Assembly: GCA_017558175.1 (NCBI GenBank)
Contig: JAFYWH010000072.1
Location: 1 to 39,563 of the forward strand
Direction: 5' to 3'
Source: Bacteroidaceae bacterium
GTDB lineage: Bacteria > Bacteroidota > Bacteroidia > Bacteroidales > Bacteroidaceae
Length of the DNA: 39,563 nt
The translations under genes and the position numbers were made by a program. Every line of letters begins with the position of its first letter. The first letter of the stretch is position 1. The notes beneath the pieces were generated by a model, which was not told the origin of the DNA, searched no databases, and saw only the letters and a list, made by a program, of their open reading frames with translations. Below, piece by piece: positions 27,300 to 36,990 of this stretch.

Positions 27300-27782
27300 A
27301 TGAAAAAGATCAAGAACCCATACGCAGGTCTGGAAGCGCAAGGATACAACTGCTTTGCCTGCTGCCCCGAAAACCCGTTCGGCTTAAAGATGGAGTTTTA
27401 CGAAGATGGCGACGATATTGTTTGCCTTTGGAATCCGCACACCAACTTCCAAGGCTGGCTGAATACGCTCCACGGAGGCATTCAGTCGACATTGATGGAC
27501 GAAATTGGCGGTTGGCTGATAAACCGCAAGTTACAGACAGCCGGACAAACCGTACAACTTGCCATGCGATACCGCAAGCCTGTGCCTACCGGCGAGAATA
27601 TCACGATTGAAATCAGAGGACGAATCAAGGAAATGAAACGTAATCTGGCCTTTATCGAAGCCTCACTGAGCTACGATGGCGAGGTTTGCTCTACTTGCGA
27701 AATGACTTATTTCTGCTTCCCGAAAGATGTATCGGCCGAGAAGTTCTTCTTCAAGGGGTGCGACTTGGAAGAAGAGAAATAA
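27300..27782 (+). CDS. PaaI-like hotdog-fold thioesterase
   Basis: This 160-residue protein fits the PaaI/4HBT hotdog family of acyl-CoA thioesterases. LHGGIQSTLMDEIGGWLI (about 58-75) is the HGG-x-D/E active-site helix. TVQLAMRYRKPVPTGENITIEIRG supplies the second conserved strand. The N-terminus has a cysteine pair, CFACCPENPFGLKM, also seen in relatives. The substrate cannot be inferred. The gene stands alone downstream of the tRNA cluster, convergent to the C1 peptidase gene, with a 22-bp-period repeat in between. Confidence 0.85.
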   Translation: MKKIKNPYAGLEAQGYNCFACCPENPFGLKMEFYEDGDDIVCLWNPHTNFQGWLNTLHGGIQSTLMDEIGGWLINRKLQTAGQTVQLAMRYRKPVPTGENITIEIRGRIKEMKRNLAFIEASLSYDGEVCSTCEMTYFCFPKDVSAEKFFFKGCDLEEEK

Positions 27783-27826
27783 GACCTCTTTCGGCCTTTT
27801 AAAAATTCGCCACGGCGAAAATAAAA

Positions 27827-27892
27827 AACGCCTTGACGTTTTAGGCAAAACGCTTAGGCGTTTTAACCGAAACGTCAGGGCGTTTTCTTTTG
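27827..27892. repeat. 22-bp-period palindromic tandem repeat, locus C
   Basis: Three units start at 27827, 27849 and 27871: AAACGCCTTGACGTTT, AAACGCTTAGGCGTTT and AAACGTCAGGGCGTTT. Each is followed by 6 bp (TAGGCA, TAACCG, TCTTTT). The middle unit is the best palindrome in the window, with a single T-G pair. It belongs to the same family as loci A and B and lies between convergent genes. Confidence 0.9.
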
Positions 27893-27930
27893 GATGCCTT
27901 TGTGTCCGAAATAAGATATGGTATAGGTAT

Positions 27931-27994
27931 AAAAAAAGATACTTATCTTATCGCCATCGGATCTATAATCCTACAGCTACAAGATAAGTATCTT
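27931..27994 (-). terminator. Terminator of the C1 peptidase gene
   Basis: AAGATACTTATCTT (27936-27949) is the exact inverse of 27981-27994, with a 31-nt loop. On the minus strand the stem runs into a T tract (A run at 27931-27937). The loop is long, but the stem is perfect. Confidence 0.75.
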
Positions 27995-28014
27995 CCTATA
28001 GATAGTTGTTATTC

Positions 28015-29400
28015 TTATTCTTCAGGAGCGAACATCGGGTCCCAAGAAGGAAGCATGATAGGCTTCTGTTCCATGAGCTTCATAATGTCAGCAGGAACGT
28101 ACTTCTTTTCTACTACTACGCGGAACATGTAGTTGTCGAACCATTCGTCGGTCATGATCAAGTTGCCTTGGTAGCCTGATGCCGGACCCCAGCTGTTTTC
28201 TACCATCCACTTCTTTGGTTGGCCTGCTTCGTCCAAGTCAACGGCAATCAAAGTCATAGCGTGTGAAGAACCGCTTGAGAATGTCTGGATGCGTTGCTTC
28301 TTGTCCATCGGGAACTTAGTGCGGAACAACGATTCGTAGTCCATGTTGTTGATGTCCAAAGTACCCTTCTTGCTGTTGCTGAACTTACCCACGTCGCAAG
28401 AGAAATACATGGCTGTATTGTCCTTGATAGATGCGATAGCGAGTTCCTTTACCTTTTCGATAGGGAGGTTGAGGTACACCCAGTTTTCGCCATCGTATAC
28501 GTGACGGTCGTACTCAATTTCGTATACCTTGTTGTATTCACGGCTTGGGTCGTTCATTACCATGATGTAGTTGTGTTCCAAGTCATCGCCGATGTATTCT
28601 TCGTAGAAGCTCTTCGGAGTGTACTTCTTGGTGCTTACAGCCTTGCCTTCCTTGTCGTAACGAGTCCATTCGAATTCTGTTGGAGGAACGCCGAGACATT
28701 CTACCAAGATGCGGTAGATTTCTGTCAACATCGCTTCCTTGCGTTCAGCAGTCTTGTTAGCCTTCATTTCACGGAGTTCGAGGGCGTATTCACGAAGCTT
28801 CCACTTCAAGATCATAGCCATCTGGTTAGTGTTTTCACTCTGGAATGTTTCCGGCATCACTTCCTTAGGCACTACACCGTACTTCATGATGAGGTTAGAA
28901 ACACCTGTAAACTGACCACCGTCGCCGATAGCGTTCTTCAACAACCAGTCCACCTTGCGGTCTTCCAACGGAAGGTTCTTAGTGTCGATGATAGCCTGAA
29001 GGAAAAGGTTAGACTTTTCGAGGAGGTCGTAGAACGAGTTGTAGTTCTGCGAGAATTCAAGACCCGGAAGGTTGTACTTGTCGATAACCTTTGCACGGAG
29101 CACGTTCAAGCCGGTAAAGAGCCAGCAACGGCCAGAAGACTTCTGGTTAGTGATGCCTTTGGTCTTCACTCTGTGCGAGAAGTGAGTGTCAATCATCGAG
29201 AGGTTTTCGCCATTGATGGCCAAAGCTGCGATGGAATTCGATGCAAGTGCGTTCTTCACTGCTTTCTGTTCAGGTGTGCCCTGATAACCTTGACGGATAC
29301 GGCCCAACATGTCTTCGCTGATACCGCCGTTCTTGGTCTGTGCGATAGCGCCAACGATGCTGAGCACCATTACCGCCAAACAAAGAGTAATTTTTTTCAT
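28015..29400 (-). CDS. Exported C1-family peptidase (PepC/bleomycin hydrolase type)
   Basis: I chose the ATG at 29400 (461 residues). It begins a clean signal peptide (MKKITLCLAVMVLSIVGAIAQ) and leaves a leader of about 27 nt after the promoter at 29434-29465. The ATG at 29427 would be almost leaderless. The papain-like triad is visible: cysteine in SSGRCWLFTGLN, histidine in SSHAMTLIAVD and asparagine in VENSWG. The fold is that of aminopeptidase C/bleomycin hydrolase, which is usually a cytoplasmic hexamer. Here it is exported, as in many Bacteroides, suggesting peptide digestion in the periplasm. Confidence 0.92.
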   Translation of the reverse strand: MKKITLCLAVMVLSIVGAIAQTKNGGISEDMLGRIRQGYQGTPEQKAVKNALASNSIAALAINGENLSMIDTHFSHRVKTKGITNQKSSGRCWLFTGLNVLRAKVIDKYNLPGLEFSQNYNSFYDLLEKSNLFLQAIIDTKNLPLEDRKVDWLLKNAIGDGGQFTGVSNLIMKYGVVPKEVMPETFQSENTNQMAMILKWKLREYALELREMKANKTAERKEAMLTEIYRILVECLGVPPTEFEWTRYDKEGKAVSTKKYTPKSFYEEYIGDDLEHNYIMVMNDPSREYNKVYEIEYDRHVYDGENWVYLNLPIEKVKELAIASIKDNTAMYFSCDVGKFSNSKKGTLDINNMDYESLFRTKFPMDKKQRIQTFSSGSSHAMTLIAVDLDEAGQPKKWMVENSWGPASGYQGNLIMTDEWFDNYMFRVVVEKKYVPADIMKLMEQKPIMLPSWDPMFAPEE

Positions 29401-29433
29401 TTTGATTCTTGATTTTATGTTTTTCATTTCCCA

Positions 29434-29465
29434 CGAAGGTAGTGGTTTTTCGACATTTAGCCAAA
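29434..29465 (-). promoter_or_regulatory. Promoter of the C1 peptidase gene
   Basis: On the minus strand TTTG (29462-29465), a 20-bp spacer and TACCTTCG (29434-29441) fit the consensus with one mismatch. It fixes the likely translation start at 29400. Confidence 0.75.
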
Positions 29466-29502
29466 CAATTTATCAAAAAAAGAGAAGGAAGTTTGAAAAA
29501 TC

Positions 29503-29547
29503 CTAAAAGAAAAGTGTCATTCTGAACCATTTGCTCAGAATGACACT
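29503..29547 (-). terminator. Terminator of dapA
   Basis: AGTGTCATTCTGA (29513-29525) pairs perfectly with TCAGAATGACACT (29535-29547). On the minus strand a TTTCTTTTAGG tail follows. Confidence 0.85.
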
Positions 29548-29566
29548 ATAAGAGGGAATTTCTTGC

Positions 29567-30448
29567 TTACTTCAAGCCTTGCCAAGCTGCACGCAACTTG
29601 TCGCAAGTAGCTTCACGGGCAGGTACCAATGGCAAGCGGAGCTTGTTTTCCATCATGCCCATGATGTTCAGCATGGCCTTCACGCCGGCCGGATTGCCAT
29701 CGACAAAGAGCAAGTTGCACATTTCAGCGAACTTCTGATGGATGGCAAGTGCTTCAGCATAGTTGCCCTGCAACGCCAAACGGTTCATCTTGCTGAATTC
29801 GGCCGGGAATGCGTTACCAAGTACGGAAATCACACCTACCGCACCCAAAGTAATCAATGGGAAGGTAATGCCATCGTCGCCCGAAATCACATCGAAGCCT
29901 TCCGGCTTGTTGCGGATGATTTCATCCATCTGGCTGATGTTGCCCGATGCTTCCTTAATGGCTACAATGTTATCGAAGTCACGAGCCAAACGGAGAGTTG
30001 TCTCGGCAGTCATGTTCACACCAGTACGTCCCGGTACATTGTAGAGCACGATAGGAAGTTCGGTAGCTTCGGCCACCGCCTTGTAGTGCTGGTAAATACC
30101 TTCCTGCGAAGGCTTATTATAATAAGGTACGACAACGAGCAATGCATCGACACCCGTCATATCGTCGTTCTTCACGCTTTCTACCACGGCTTGGGTACTG
30201 TTACTACCCACACCCAACAAGATAGGAATACGTCCGTTCACACGGTCGATGACAGTGCGTTTCACCTTCTCCTTTTCTTCCTTGCTCAGCGTAGGAGTCT
30301 CGGCGGTTGTACCCAACACGCACAAGAAGTCCGTACCATTCTGCAACTGATAATCCACCAAACGAAGCAAAGCTTCATAATCCACGCTACCATCCTCCTT
30401 AAATGGGGTAACCAAGGCTACCCCCATTCCTGTCAATCTTGTCTGCAT
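29567..30448 (-). CDS. dapA: 4-Hydroxy-tetrahydrodipicolinate synthase
   Basis: DapA condenses pyruvate with aspartate semialdehyde in lysine and diaminopimelate synthesis. The 293-residue TIM-barrel protein has the GTTAE motif (46-50), the catalytic tyrosine in YNVPGRTG (Y136) and the Schiff-base lysine in VAIKEASGN (K165). Length and motifs are standard. It is transcribed alone: it has its own terminator, and a TATTTTTG box lies about 33-40 nt upstream of the start. Confidence 0.97.
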   Translation of the reverse strand: MQTRLTGMGVALVTPFKEDGSVDYEALLRLVDYQLQNGTDFLCVLGTTAETPTLSKEEKEKVKRTVIDRVNGRIPILLGVGSNSTQAVVESVKNDDMTGVDALLVVVPYYNKPSQEGIYQHYKAVAEATELPIVLYNVPGRTGVNMTAETTLRLARDFDNIVAIKEASGNISQMDEIIRNKPEGFDVISGDDGITFPLITLGAVGVISVLGNAFPAEFSKMNRLALQGNYAEALAIHQKFAEMCNLLFVDGNPAGVKAMLNIMGMMENKLRLPLVPAREATCDKLRAAWQGLK

Positions 30449-30480
30449 ATATTTTAAACGTTTTATTTTTCAAAGTTGCG

Positions 30481-30488
30481 CAAAAATA
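30481..30488 (-). promoter_or_regulatory. -7 promoter box for dapA
   Basis: The minus strand reads TATTTTTG, matching TAnnTTTG, 33 nt upstream of the dapA ATG. The -33 region is poor. It lies in the 101-bp gap after ligA. Confidence 0.5.
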
Positions 30489-30549
30489 CAATATTTTTCG
30501 ATTATCACTTATAATCTTCAACTTTTTTTTGAGTTTTTGCAATAAAAAG

Positions 30550-32553
<2,004 letters not shown>

Positions 32554-32570
32554 TCAAAATATAGTGGCGA

Positions 32571-32578
32571 CAAAAGTA
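32571..32578 (-). promoter_or_regulatory. -7 promoter box for ligA
   Basis: The minus strand reads TACTTTTG, a full TAnnTTTG match, 24 nt upstream of the ligA start. No clear -33 box is seen. Confidence 0.6.
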
Positions 32579-32611
32579 GACAATTTTAGCTGAAAATCGC
32601 ATGGGTTTTCG

Positions 32612-32619
32612 TATTTTTG
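32612..32619 (+). promoter_or_regulatory. -7 promoter box for trmD
   Basis: TATTTTTG matches TAnnTTTG, 27 nt before the trmD ATG. The -33 region holds only TTTAG. It is back-to-back with the ligA promoter. Confidence 0.6.
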
Positions 32620-32645
32620 CAAAAAATATTTAGAACAAAAGAATC

Positions 32646-33320
32646 ATGAGAATAGACATTATAACCGTATTGCCCGAGATGCTGGAAGGCTTCTTCAACT
32701 GCTCCATCATGAGCCGTGCACAGAAGAAAGGTTTGGCCGAAATCCACATCCACAATTTGCGCGATTATGCCTACGACCGCTATCGCAAAGTAGACGATTA
32801 TCCGTTCGGAGGATTTGCCGGAATGGTGATGAAAATCGAACCGATCGACCGCTGTATTTCTGCCCTGAAAGCAGAGCGTCATTACGACGAAGTTATCTTC
32901 ACCAGCCCCGACGGAGAGCAGTTTAACCAGCCCATGGCAAACTCACTTTCAATGGCAGAAAATTTGATAATTCTTTGCGGACATTTCAAGGGAATCGACT
33001 ACCGCATACGTGAGCATCTCATCACCAAAGAAATCAGTATTGGCGACTATGTACTGACCGGAGGAGAGCTCGCAGCAGGGGTGATAGCCGATGCCATTGT
33101 GCGTATTATTCCGGGAGTCATCAGCGACGAGCAGTCGGCTTTGTCGGACTCATTCCAAGACAATCTTTTGGCAGCTCCGGTCTACACACGCCCGGCCGAG
33201 TACAACGGATGGAAGGTTCCCGACATTCTCCTTTCGGGCCACGAAGCCAAAATCAAGGAGTGGGAATTGCAGCAATCTTTGGAGAGAACCCAGCGATTGA
33301 GACCCGATTTATTAAAGTAA
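32646..33320 (+). CDS. trmD: tRNA (guanine37-N1)-methyltransferase TrmD
   Basis: TrmD methylates G37 next to the anticodon and prevents frameshifting. The 224-residue SPOUT-family protein shows [13 protein letters not shown], the [17 protein letters not shown] segment, the trefoil-knot S-adenosylmethionine loop ([13 protein letters not shown]) and the C-terminal [10 protein letters not shown]. It is slightly shorter than E. coli TrmD (255), as usual in Bacteroidota. It is a single-gene unit here, not in the rpsP-rimM-trmD-rplS operon of other bacteria, and ends in a strong terminator. Confidence 0.97.
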   Translation: MRIDIITVLPEMLEGFFNCSIMSRAQKKGLAEIHIHNLRDYAYDRYRKVDDYPFGGFAGMVMKIEPIDRCISALKAERHYDEVIFTSPDGEQFNQPMANSLSMAENLIILCGHFKGIDYRIREHLITKEISIGDYVLTGGELAAGVIADAIVRIIPGVISDEQSALSDSFQDNLLAAPVYTRPAEYNGWKVPDILLSGHEAKIKEWELQQSLERTQRLRPDLLK

Positions 33321-33337
33321 TCTTTCAAGACAAATAC

Positions 33338-33385
33338 AAGCCGTGTTCAACTTTGGAAACCTTCCCGTTTGAACACGGCTTTTCT
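33338..33385 (+). terminator. Terminator of trmD
   Basis: AAGCCGTGTTCAA (33338-33350) pairs perfectly with TTGAACACGGCTT (33369-33381) and is followed by TTTCTTT. Confidence 0.88.
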
Positions 33386-33462
33386 TTACTCTTCCCTCAG
33401 ACCTGAAGAGAAACCAGACACTCTTCACCACCCAATCGCCTACAGACTCCCTTCAAAAACGC

Positions 33463-33510
33463 CTTCGATGAAATGGGGCATTTTTGCAAAAACCTCCCTT
33501 TTCATCGAAG
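33463..33510. repeat. TTCGATGAAA inverted repeat
   Basis: CTTCGATGAAA (33463-33473) is exactly inverted at 33500-33510 with 26 bp between, within the 332-bp gap between trmD and pyrD. A related half, CTTCGATGAAATTTCCC followed by TTTTAACAT, occurs at about 36488; the string CCTTTTAACAT also follows the copy here. This suggests a short dispersed intergenic repeat. Confidence 0.65.
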
Positions 33511-33538
33511 ATTCATTTTCCTTTTAACATTTGCACTT

Positions 33539-33552
33539 GTTGCATATGCAAC
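33539..33552. promoter_or_regulatory. Perfect 14-bp palindrome, possible regulator site
   Basis: GTTGCATATGCAAC is a perfect palindrome in the convergent gap between trmD and pyrD. It resembles MarR-family operators (GTTGN-type arms), but no promoter or MarR gene is beside it, so its role is open. Confidence 0.45.
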
Positions 33553-33590
33553 TATTTTTCAAAAGTCCGTACAAGCAATTTTAAGGGTAT

Positions 33591-33626
33591 AAAAAAAGCA
33601 AGACTGATCCGAAAATCAGCCTTGCT
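33591..33626 (-). terminator. Terminator of pyrK-pyrD
   Basis: AGCAAGACTGAT (33597-33608) pairs with ATCAGCCTTGCT (33615-33626) with one mismatch. On the minus strand it is followed by a seven-T run. Confidence 0.85.
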
Positions 33627-33652
33627 AATGAAATATTAATTTGGTAAAGGAA

Positions 33653-34564
33653 TCAGACAATCAGTCCACCAATGATATCCTTTACAGAAGTAAACCCATG
33701 GCGGTCGAGATAGTCATTGATTCCCTCAGAAACTTTGACAGTCACTGCTGGATCGATGAAGTTAGCTGTACCAATCTGGATAGCCGATGCACCTGCCAAG
33801 AGGAACTCAACAGCATCCTTCCAATTCATGATACCACCCAATCCAACGACAGGAATTTTTACTGCTTTTGAAACCTGATAAACCATGCGCAAAGCGATAG
33901 GTTTTACGGCTGCTCCACTCATACCACCAGTCACAGTCGAGAGGATAGGACGACGCTTTTCAGCATCGATAGCCATACCCAAAAGAGTATTAATTAACGA
34001 CACACTATCGGCACCTGAACCTTCTACTGCACGGGCAATTTCAGTGATGTCTGTCACGTTCGGAGAGAGCTTCACGATAAGGGTTTTCTTGTACACTTCA
34101 CGTACTGCCTTTACTACCTCTGCAGCACCCGATGCTGTCACACCGAAAGCCATACCACCCTGCTTTACATTTGGACAAGAGATGTTCAATTCGATAGCCG
34201 GAATAGCCTCCAATTCGTTAATCTTTTCAGCGGTCTGTACATAGTCTTCAATAGCCGATCCAGACACGTTTACAATCATATTGGTACGGATATCCTTTAT
34301 CTGTGGATAGATCTCGCTGATGAAGTAATCTACGCCCTTATTCTGCAAGCCTACGGCATTGAGCATACCCATCGGAGTTTCTGCCATACGTGGATAAGGA
34401 TTACCCTCACGGCGATGCAAGGTAGTTCCCTTTACAATGATACCACCAATCTTTTCAAGGTCTACAAAGTCCTCAAATTCCTTTCCATATCCAAATGTAC
34501 CCGAAGCGGTCATAACGGGATTAGAAAGCTTTAAATTGCCAATGTTAACGCTTAAATCTGCCAT
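33653..34564 (-). CDS. pyrD: Dihydroorotate dehydrogenase B, catalytic subunit
   Basis: PyrD (class 1B) oxidises dihydroorotate to orotate in pyrimidine synthesis, passing electrons to the PyrK subunit and NAD. The 303-residue FMN barrel has the catalytic cysteine in [11 protein letters not shown] (C130), the marker of class 1 enzymes. FMN contacts appear in ASGTFGYG, and in [26 protein letters not shown]. The 5' end overlaps pyrK by 13 bp, so the two subunits are translated together. Confidence 0.96.
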   Translation of the reverse strand: MADLSVNIGNLKLSNPVMTASGTFGYGKEFEDFVDLEKIGGIIVKGTTLHRREGNPYPRMAETPMGMLNAVGLQNKGVDYFISEIYPQIKDIRTNMIVNVSGSAIEDYVQTAEKINELEAIPAIELNISCPNVKQGGMAFGVTASGAAEVVKAVREVYKKTLIVKLSPNVTDITEIARAVEGSGADSVSLINTLLGMAIDAEKRRPILSTVTGGMSGAAVKPIALRMVYQVSKAVKIPVVGLGGIMNWKDAVEFLLAGASAIQIGTANFIDPAVTVKVSEGINDYLDRHGFTSVKDIIGGLIV

Positions 34565-35331
34565 AATAACTTCTTAATATTAAATACCGGACCATCTTTA
34601 CAAACACACAGGTGACCTTCGTCTGTATTTTCCACACAGCACAAGCATGCACCTACACCACAAGCCATGGTGTTTTCCAAAGAGACTTCGCAAGCAATGT
34701 CGTTCGCCTTGGCATACTTGGCCACCGCCATCATCATCGGCTTAGGACCGCAAGTATAGATCATGTCGAACTTCTGTTCGCTCAAAACGCTGTGCTGGGT
34801 TACATAACCCTTTTCGCCCATGCTACCATCTTCTGTAGTTGTGTATACATCGCCCAACTTCTGGAATTCTTCCAACTGGAGCAAGTCCTTCGACGAGCGT
34901 GCACCCAAAAGGAAAGTCGGCTTACAGCCCATAGCAGCCAACGTAGAGCCAAGCATCAACATAGGAGCAGTACCCACTCCCCCGCCTACCAAAAGGGGCT
35001 TTTCAGCGCCTAATTCTTGGGGTAGGGTGTAACCGTTACCCAAGGGGAGGACCACATTAACCACTTCGCCTTCCTTCACTGTTGCCAACTTACGAGTACC
35101 ATCGCCTACCAACTGAACGAGGAACCAAACTTCATTAGCTTCCTTATCTACAAAGTTGATAGAGATAGGACGACGCAAGAAAGTCATATTCGATCCGTCA
35201 ATACGAATCTCTGCAAACTGACCCGGTACCATTTCCGGCAACGGATTTGCATGTGTCATCTTAATCAAAACATAGTTGGCGTGCAACTTGATGTTTTGCG
35301 TAACCACTAAGTCTAAAATATATTTCTTCAT
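34552..35331 (-). CDS. pyrK: Dihydroorotate dehydrogenase B, electron-transfer subunit
   Basis: PyrK carries FAD and a 2Fe-2S cluster and links PyrD to NAD. The 259-residue protein has the FAD-binding RRPISINF, the NAD-binding [12 protein letters not shown] and a C-terminal cysteine cluster [11 protein letters not shown]...GHLCVC that holds the iron-sulfur centre. It is the first gene of the pair. A TATATTTG box inside an inverted repeat lies 38-45 nt upstream. Confidence 0.96.
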   Translation of the reverse strand: MKKYILDLVVTQNIKLHANYVLIKMTHANPLPEMVPGQFAEIRIDGSNMTFLRRPISINFVDKEANEVWFLVQLVGDGTRKLATVKEGEVVNVVLPLGNGYTLPQELGAEKPLLVGGGVGTAPMLMLGSTLAAMGCKPTFLLGARSSKDLLQLEEFQKLGDVYTTTEDGSMGEKGYVTQHSVLSEQKFDMIYTCGPKPMMMAVAKYAKANDIACEVSLENTMACGVGACLCCVENTDEGHLCVCKDGPVFNIKKLLWQI

Positions 35332-35348
35332 ATATTAATGATATAATT

Positions 35349-35389
35349 AGGTAAATTAGTTCCTTGTGCAAATATACACGAATTTACCT
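35349..35389 (-). promoter_or_regulatory. pyrK promoter box inside a 9-bp inverted repeat
   Basis: AGGTAAATT (35349-35357) is exactly inverted as AATTTACCT at 35381-35389. The minus-strand -7 box TATATTTG (35369-35376) lies between the arms. A protein bound to the arms would cover the promoter, so this is a candidate operator. The -33 box is weak. Confidence 0.55.
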
Positions 35390-35451
35390 GATTCCATATT
35401 CCACTCCAATGCATTTTAGCCTCTTAACGCCAAAAAAAGTCCTTTTCAGGC

Positions 35452-35913
35452 TCATTTATCGGGGCGAAAGGTCTCATAAGTACCATTATCGAAGAAAATT
35501 CTTATTTCAGTGATTTTTCTTGCAGGCTTTTCAATGTACTTAATCTCCTCACGCACAATCTCTTTAGGGGTAAAAACAGGGCTTTTTGATGGCATTTCCT
35601 TGCGATTTTCACGATCATCCGTCCCCTCGGACGTAAAAATCGCACTCTCGTCGAACAAAGATATCCCAGAAATGCCCATTTCTGGCGATTCGGGCACTTG
35701 TACCTGTTCTTCCATCTGTCCGTCGCCATAAAGCAACCAGGGAAGGTTTACATAGTTACAGGCCTTGTGGATTTTCATTACCACTTCCAGACTCGGATTA
35801 TTACGCCCGCTAAGTATATGCGAGAGGGAAGAGGGGGATATTCCTATCTTTTCCGCAAACTGAGCGGCCGTCATCTCTTCTTTCTGTATGATTTGGGTGA
35901 TTCTTTCCTTCAT
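35452..35913 (-). CDS. XRE-type helix-turn-helix regulator
   Basis: This 153-residue protein has an N-terminal XRE/Cro HTH (about 5-60): EEMTAAQFAEKIGISPSSLSHILSGRNNPSLEVVMKI. A variable, probably disordered middle (about 68-120) follows. A conserved-looking end, ARKITEIRIFFDNGTYETFRPDK, could be a small beta domain for ligand or partner binding. Similar proteins are widespread in Bacteroides without known function. It is transcribed leftward from a full promoter at 35947-35978, whose surroundings carry a dense cluster of TTTACA/TGTAAA words. Confidence 0.85.
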   Translation of the reverse strand: MKERITQIIQKEEMTAAQFAEKIGISPSSLSHILSGRNNPSLEVVMKIHKACNYVNLPWLLYGDGQMEEQVQVPESPEMGISGISLFDESAIFTSEGTDDRENRKEMPSKSPVFTPKEIVREEIKYIEKPARKITEIRIFFDNGTYETFRPDK

Positions 35914-36460
35914 TTACAAAAGTATTTAAGCATTTCAATGCAGTTACAAAGGTAAATACTAAAATTCAAATTTGCAAACTTTATATTCTTAAATGTAAAT
36001 ATTACATCTGTAATTACAATAATACAAATGTGTATTTACAAGGTTAAACCGTGCCATTAAAGTAAATATTCCTATTAAACCTAAACTTTAGTAAAATACT
36101 GCTATTTATTGGTTTATAACACTATATAACAAGCAAAAACACACATTTACAGAAATAAATACCCTTTTAGAGCTGTTTTTGCAGAATTTAATGAATACAA
36201 CTTCACCAACAAACGCGTATATAACTGATTATCAGTATATAATATTCATTAAAACACTAATGAATATCTTTTCATACACATTTAGCAAAGTGAATTTACA
36301 TTAAAAAACTTCCTATTTACAATACATAAATACAGGTATATACAATTATAAACATTGGAATTTTCGTCCAGAAATGTACACTTTTACATTTGTAACTATG
36401 CAAATGTAAATACAAATAAGTGCTAACGGTGAATTTTTGTGTTAGAAATGTAAATATTAG
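35913..36460. repeat. Cluster of TTTACA/TGTAAA motifs in a long intergenic region
   Basis: The hexamer occurs on one or the other strand at 35913, 35994, 36035, 36146, 36295, 36315, 36383, 36405 and 36449, mostly within ATGTAAATA/TATTTACA. Some form symmetric sites: ATGTAA-ATA-TTACAT at 35993-36007, the palindrome TGTAATTACA at 36009-36018, and AATACA-AATG-TGTATT at 36021-36036. The region has no open frame of note. It is best read as a multi-site binding region, probably for the adjacent XRE regulator. Confidence 0.65.
35947..35978 (-). promoter_or_regulatory. Promoter of the XRE regulator
   Basis: On the minus strand TTTG (35975-35978), a 20-bp spacer and TACCTTTG (35947-35954) match the consensus perfectly. 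A second -7-like box, TACTTTTG (35917-35924), lies next to the ATG. Both boxes are embedded in TTTACAAA-type sequence, which suggests autoregulation. Confidence 0.75.
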
Positions 36461-36484
36461 CATTTCACTACATTGTACAAAATA

Positions 36485-36922
36485 CAACTTCGATGAAATT
36501 TCCCTTTTAACATCGGCTGATTTTTACCTCTTCCATAAACTAAGTCCCATTCCTACATTGAGAATTGGAAAGAGTAGAAACTGAAAGAAACTTAGAGAAG
36601 CTATATACTTGAAAGAACAGGCCATCATCCTTCAAGCATGAAGAGAGTACCACTACCCCTTACACGTGCTGAAGCCCCTCTCCCATCCAAATGGCATTTC
36701 CTTGGTTTATTCACGGGTAAATGGCCGTTTCACTAGAAATATTCAATTCTGAGAGGCTATTTTCAGCCTTATCAAACTGATACACAATATATTAACTCAT
36801 AATTTTACCACATCAAGTAGGTTTCATCTAGAAAAACCGACTAAAACATGTGCTTTTTTCTACCCAAATGTCAAAATTCTTCTTAGAATTTTTATCTATC
36901 CTCCTTCCCTAACAAATGGGCA
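36485..36922. other. Intergenic region without recognised genes
   Basis: These 438 bp separate the TTTACA cluster from the holA terminator. I see no supported reading frame, RNA gene or complete promoter. The only recognisable item is a CTTCGATGAAA half-element at about 36488, shared with the trmD-pyrD gap. The sequence is less AT-rich than the cluster to its left. Confidence 0.6.
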
Positions 36923-36969
36923 TAAAAAAGAGAACCGGAAATCCAACCTATGCTGAATTTCCGGTTCTC
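36923..36969 (-). terminator. Terminator of amn-holA
   Basis: GAGAACCGGAAAT (36930-36942) pairs perfectly with ATTTCCGGTTCTC (36957-36969). On the minus strand it is followed by a T run (A run at 36924-36929). Confidence 0.88.
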
Positions 36970-36990
36970 CTATCCGTTTGACAAAAAATA

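Noticed and set aside
5448..27892. CRISPR arrays at the 22-bp-period loci
   Set aside because: The regular part is 16 bp with only 6 bp between units, far too short for spacers, and no cas genes are present.
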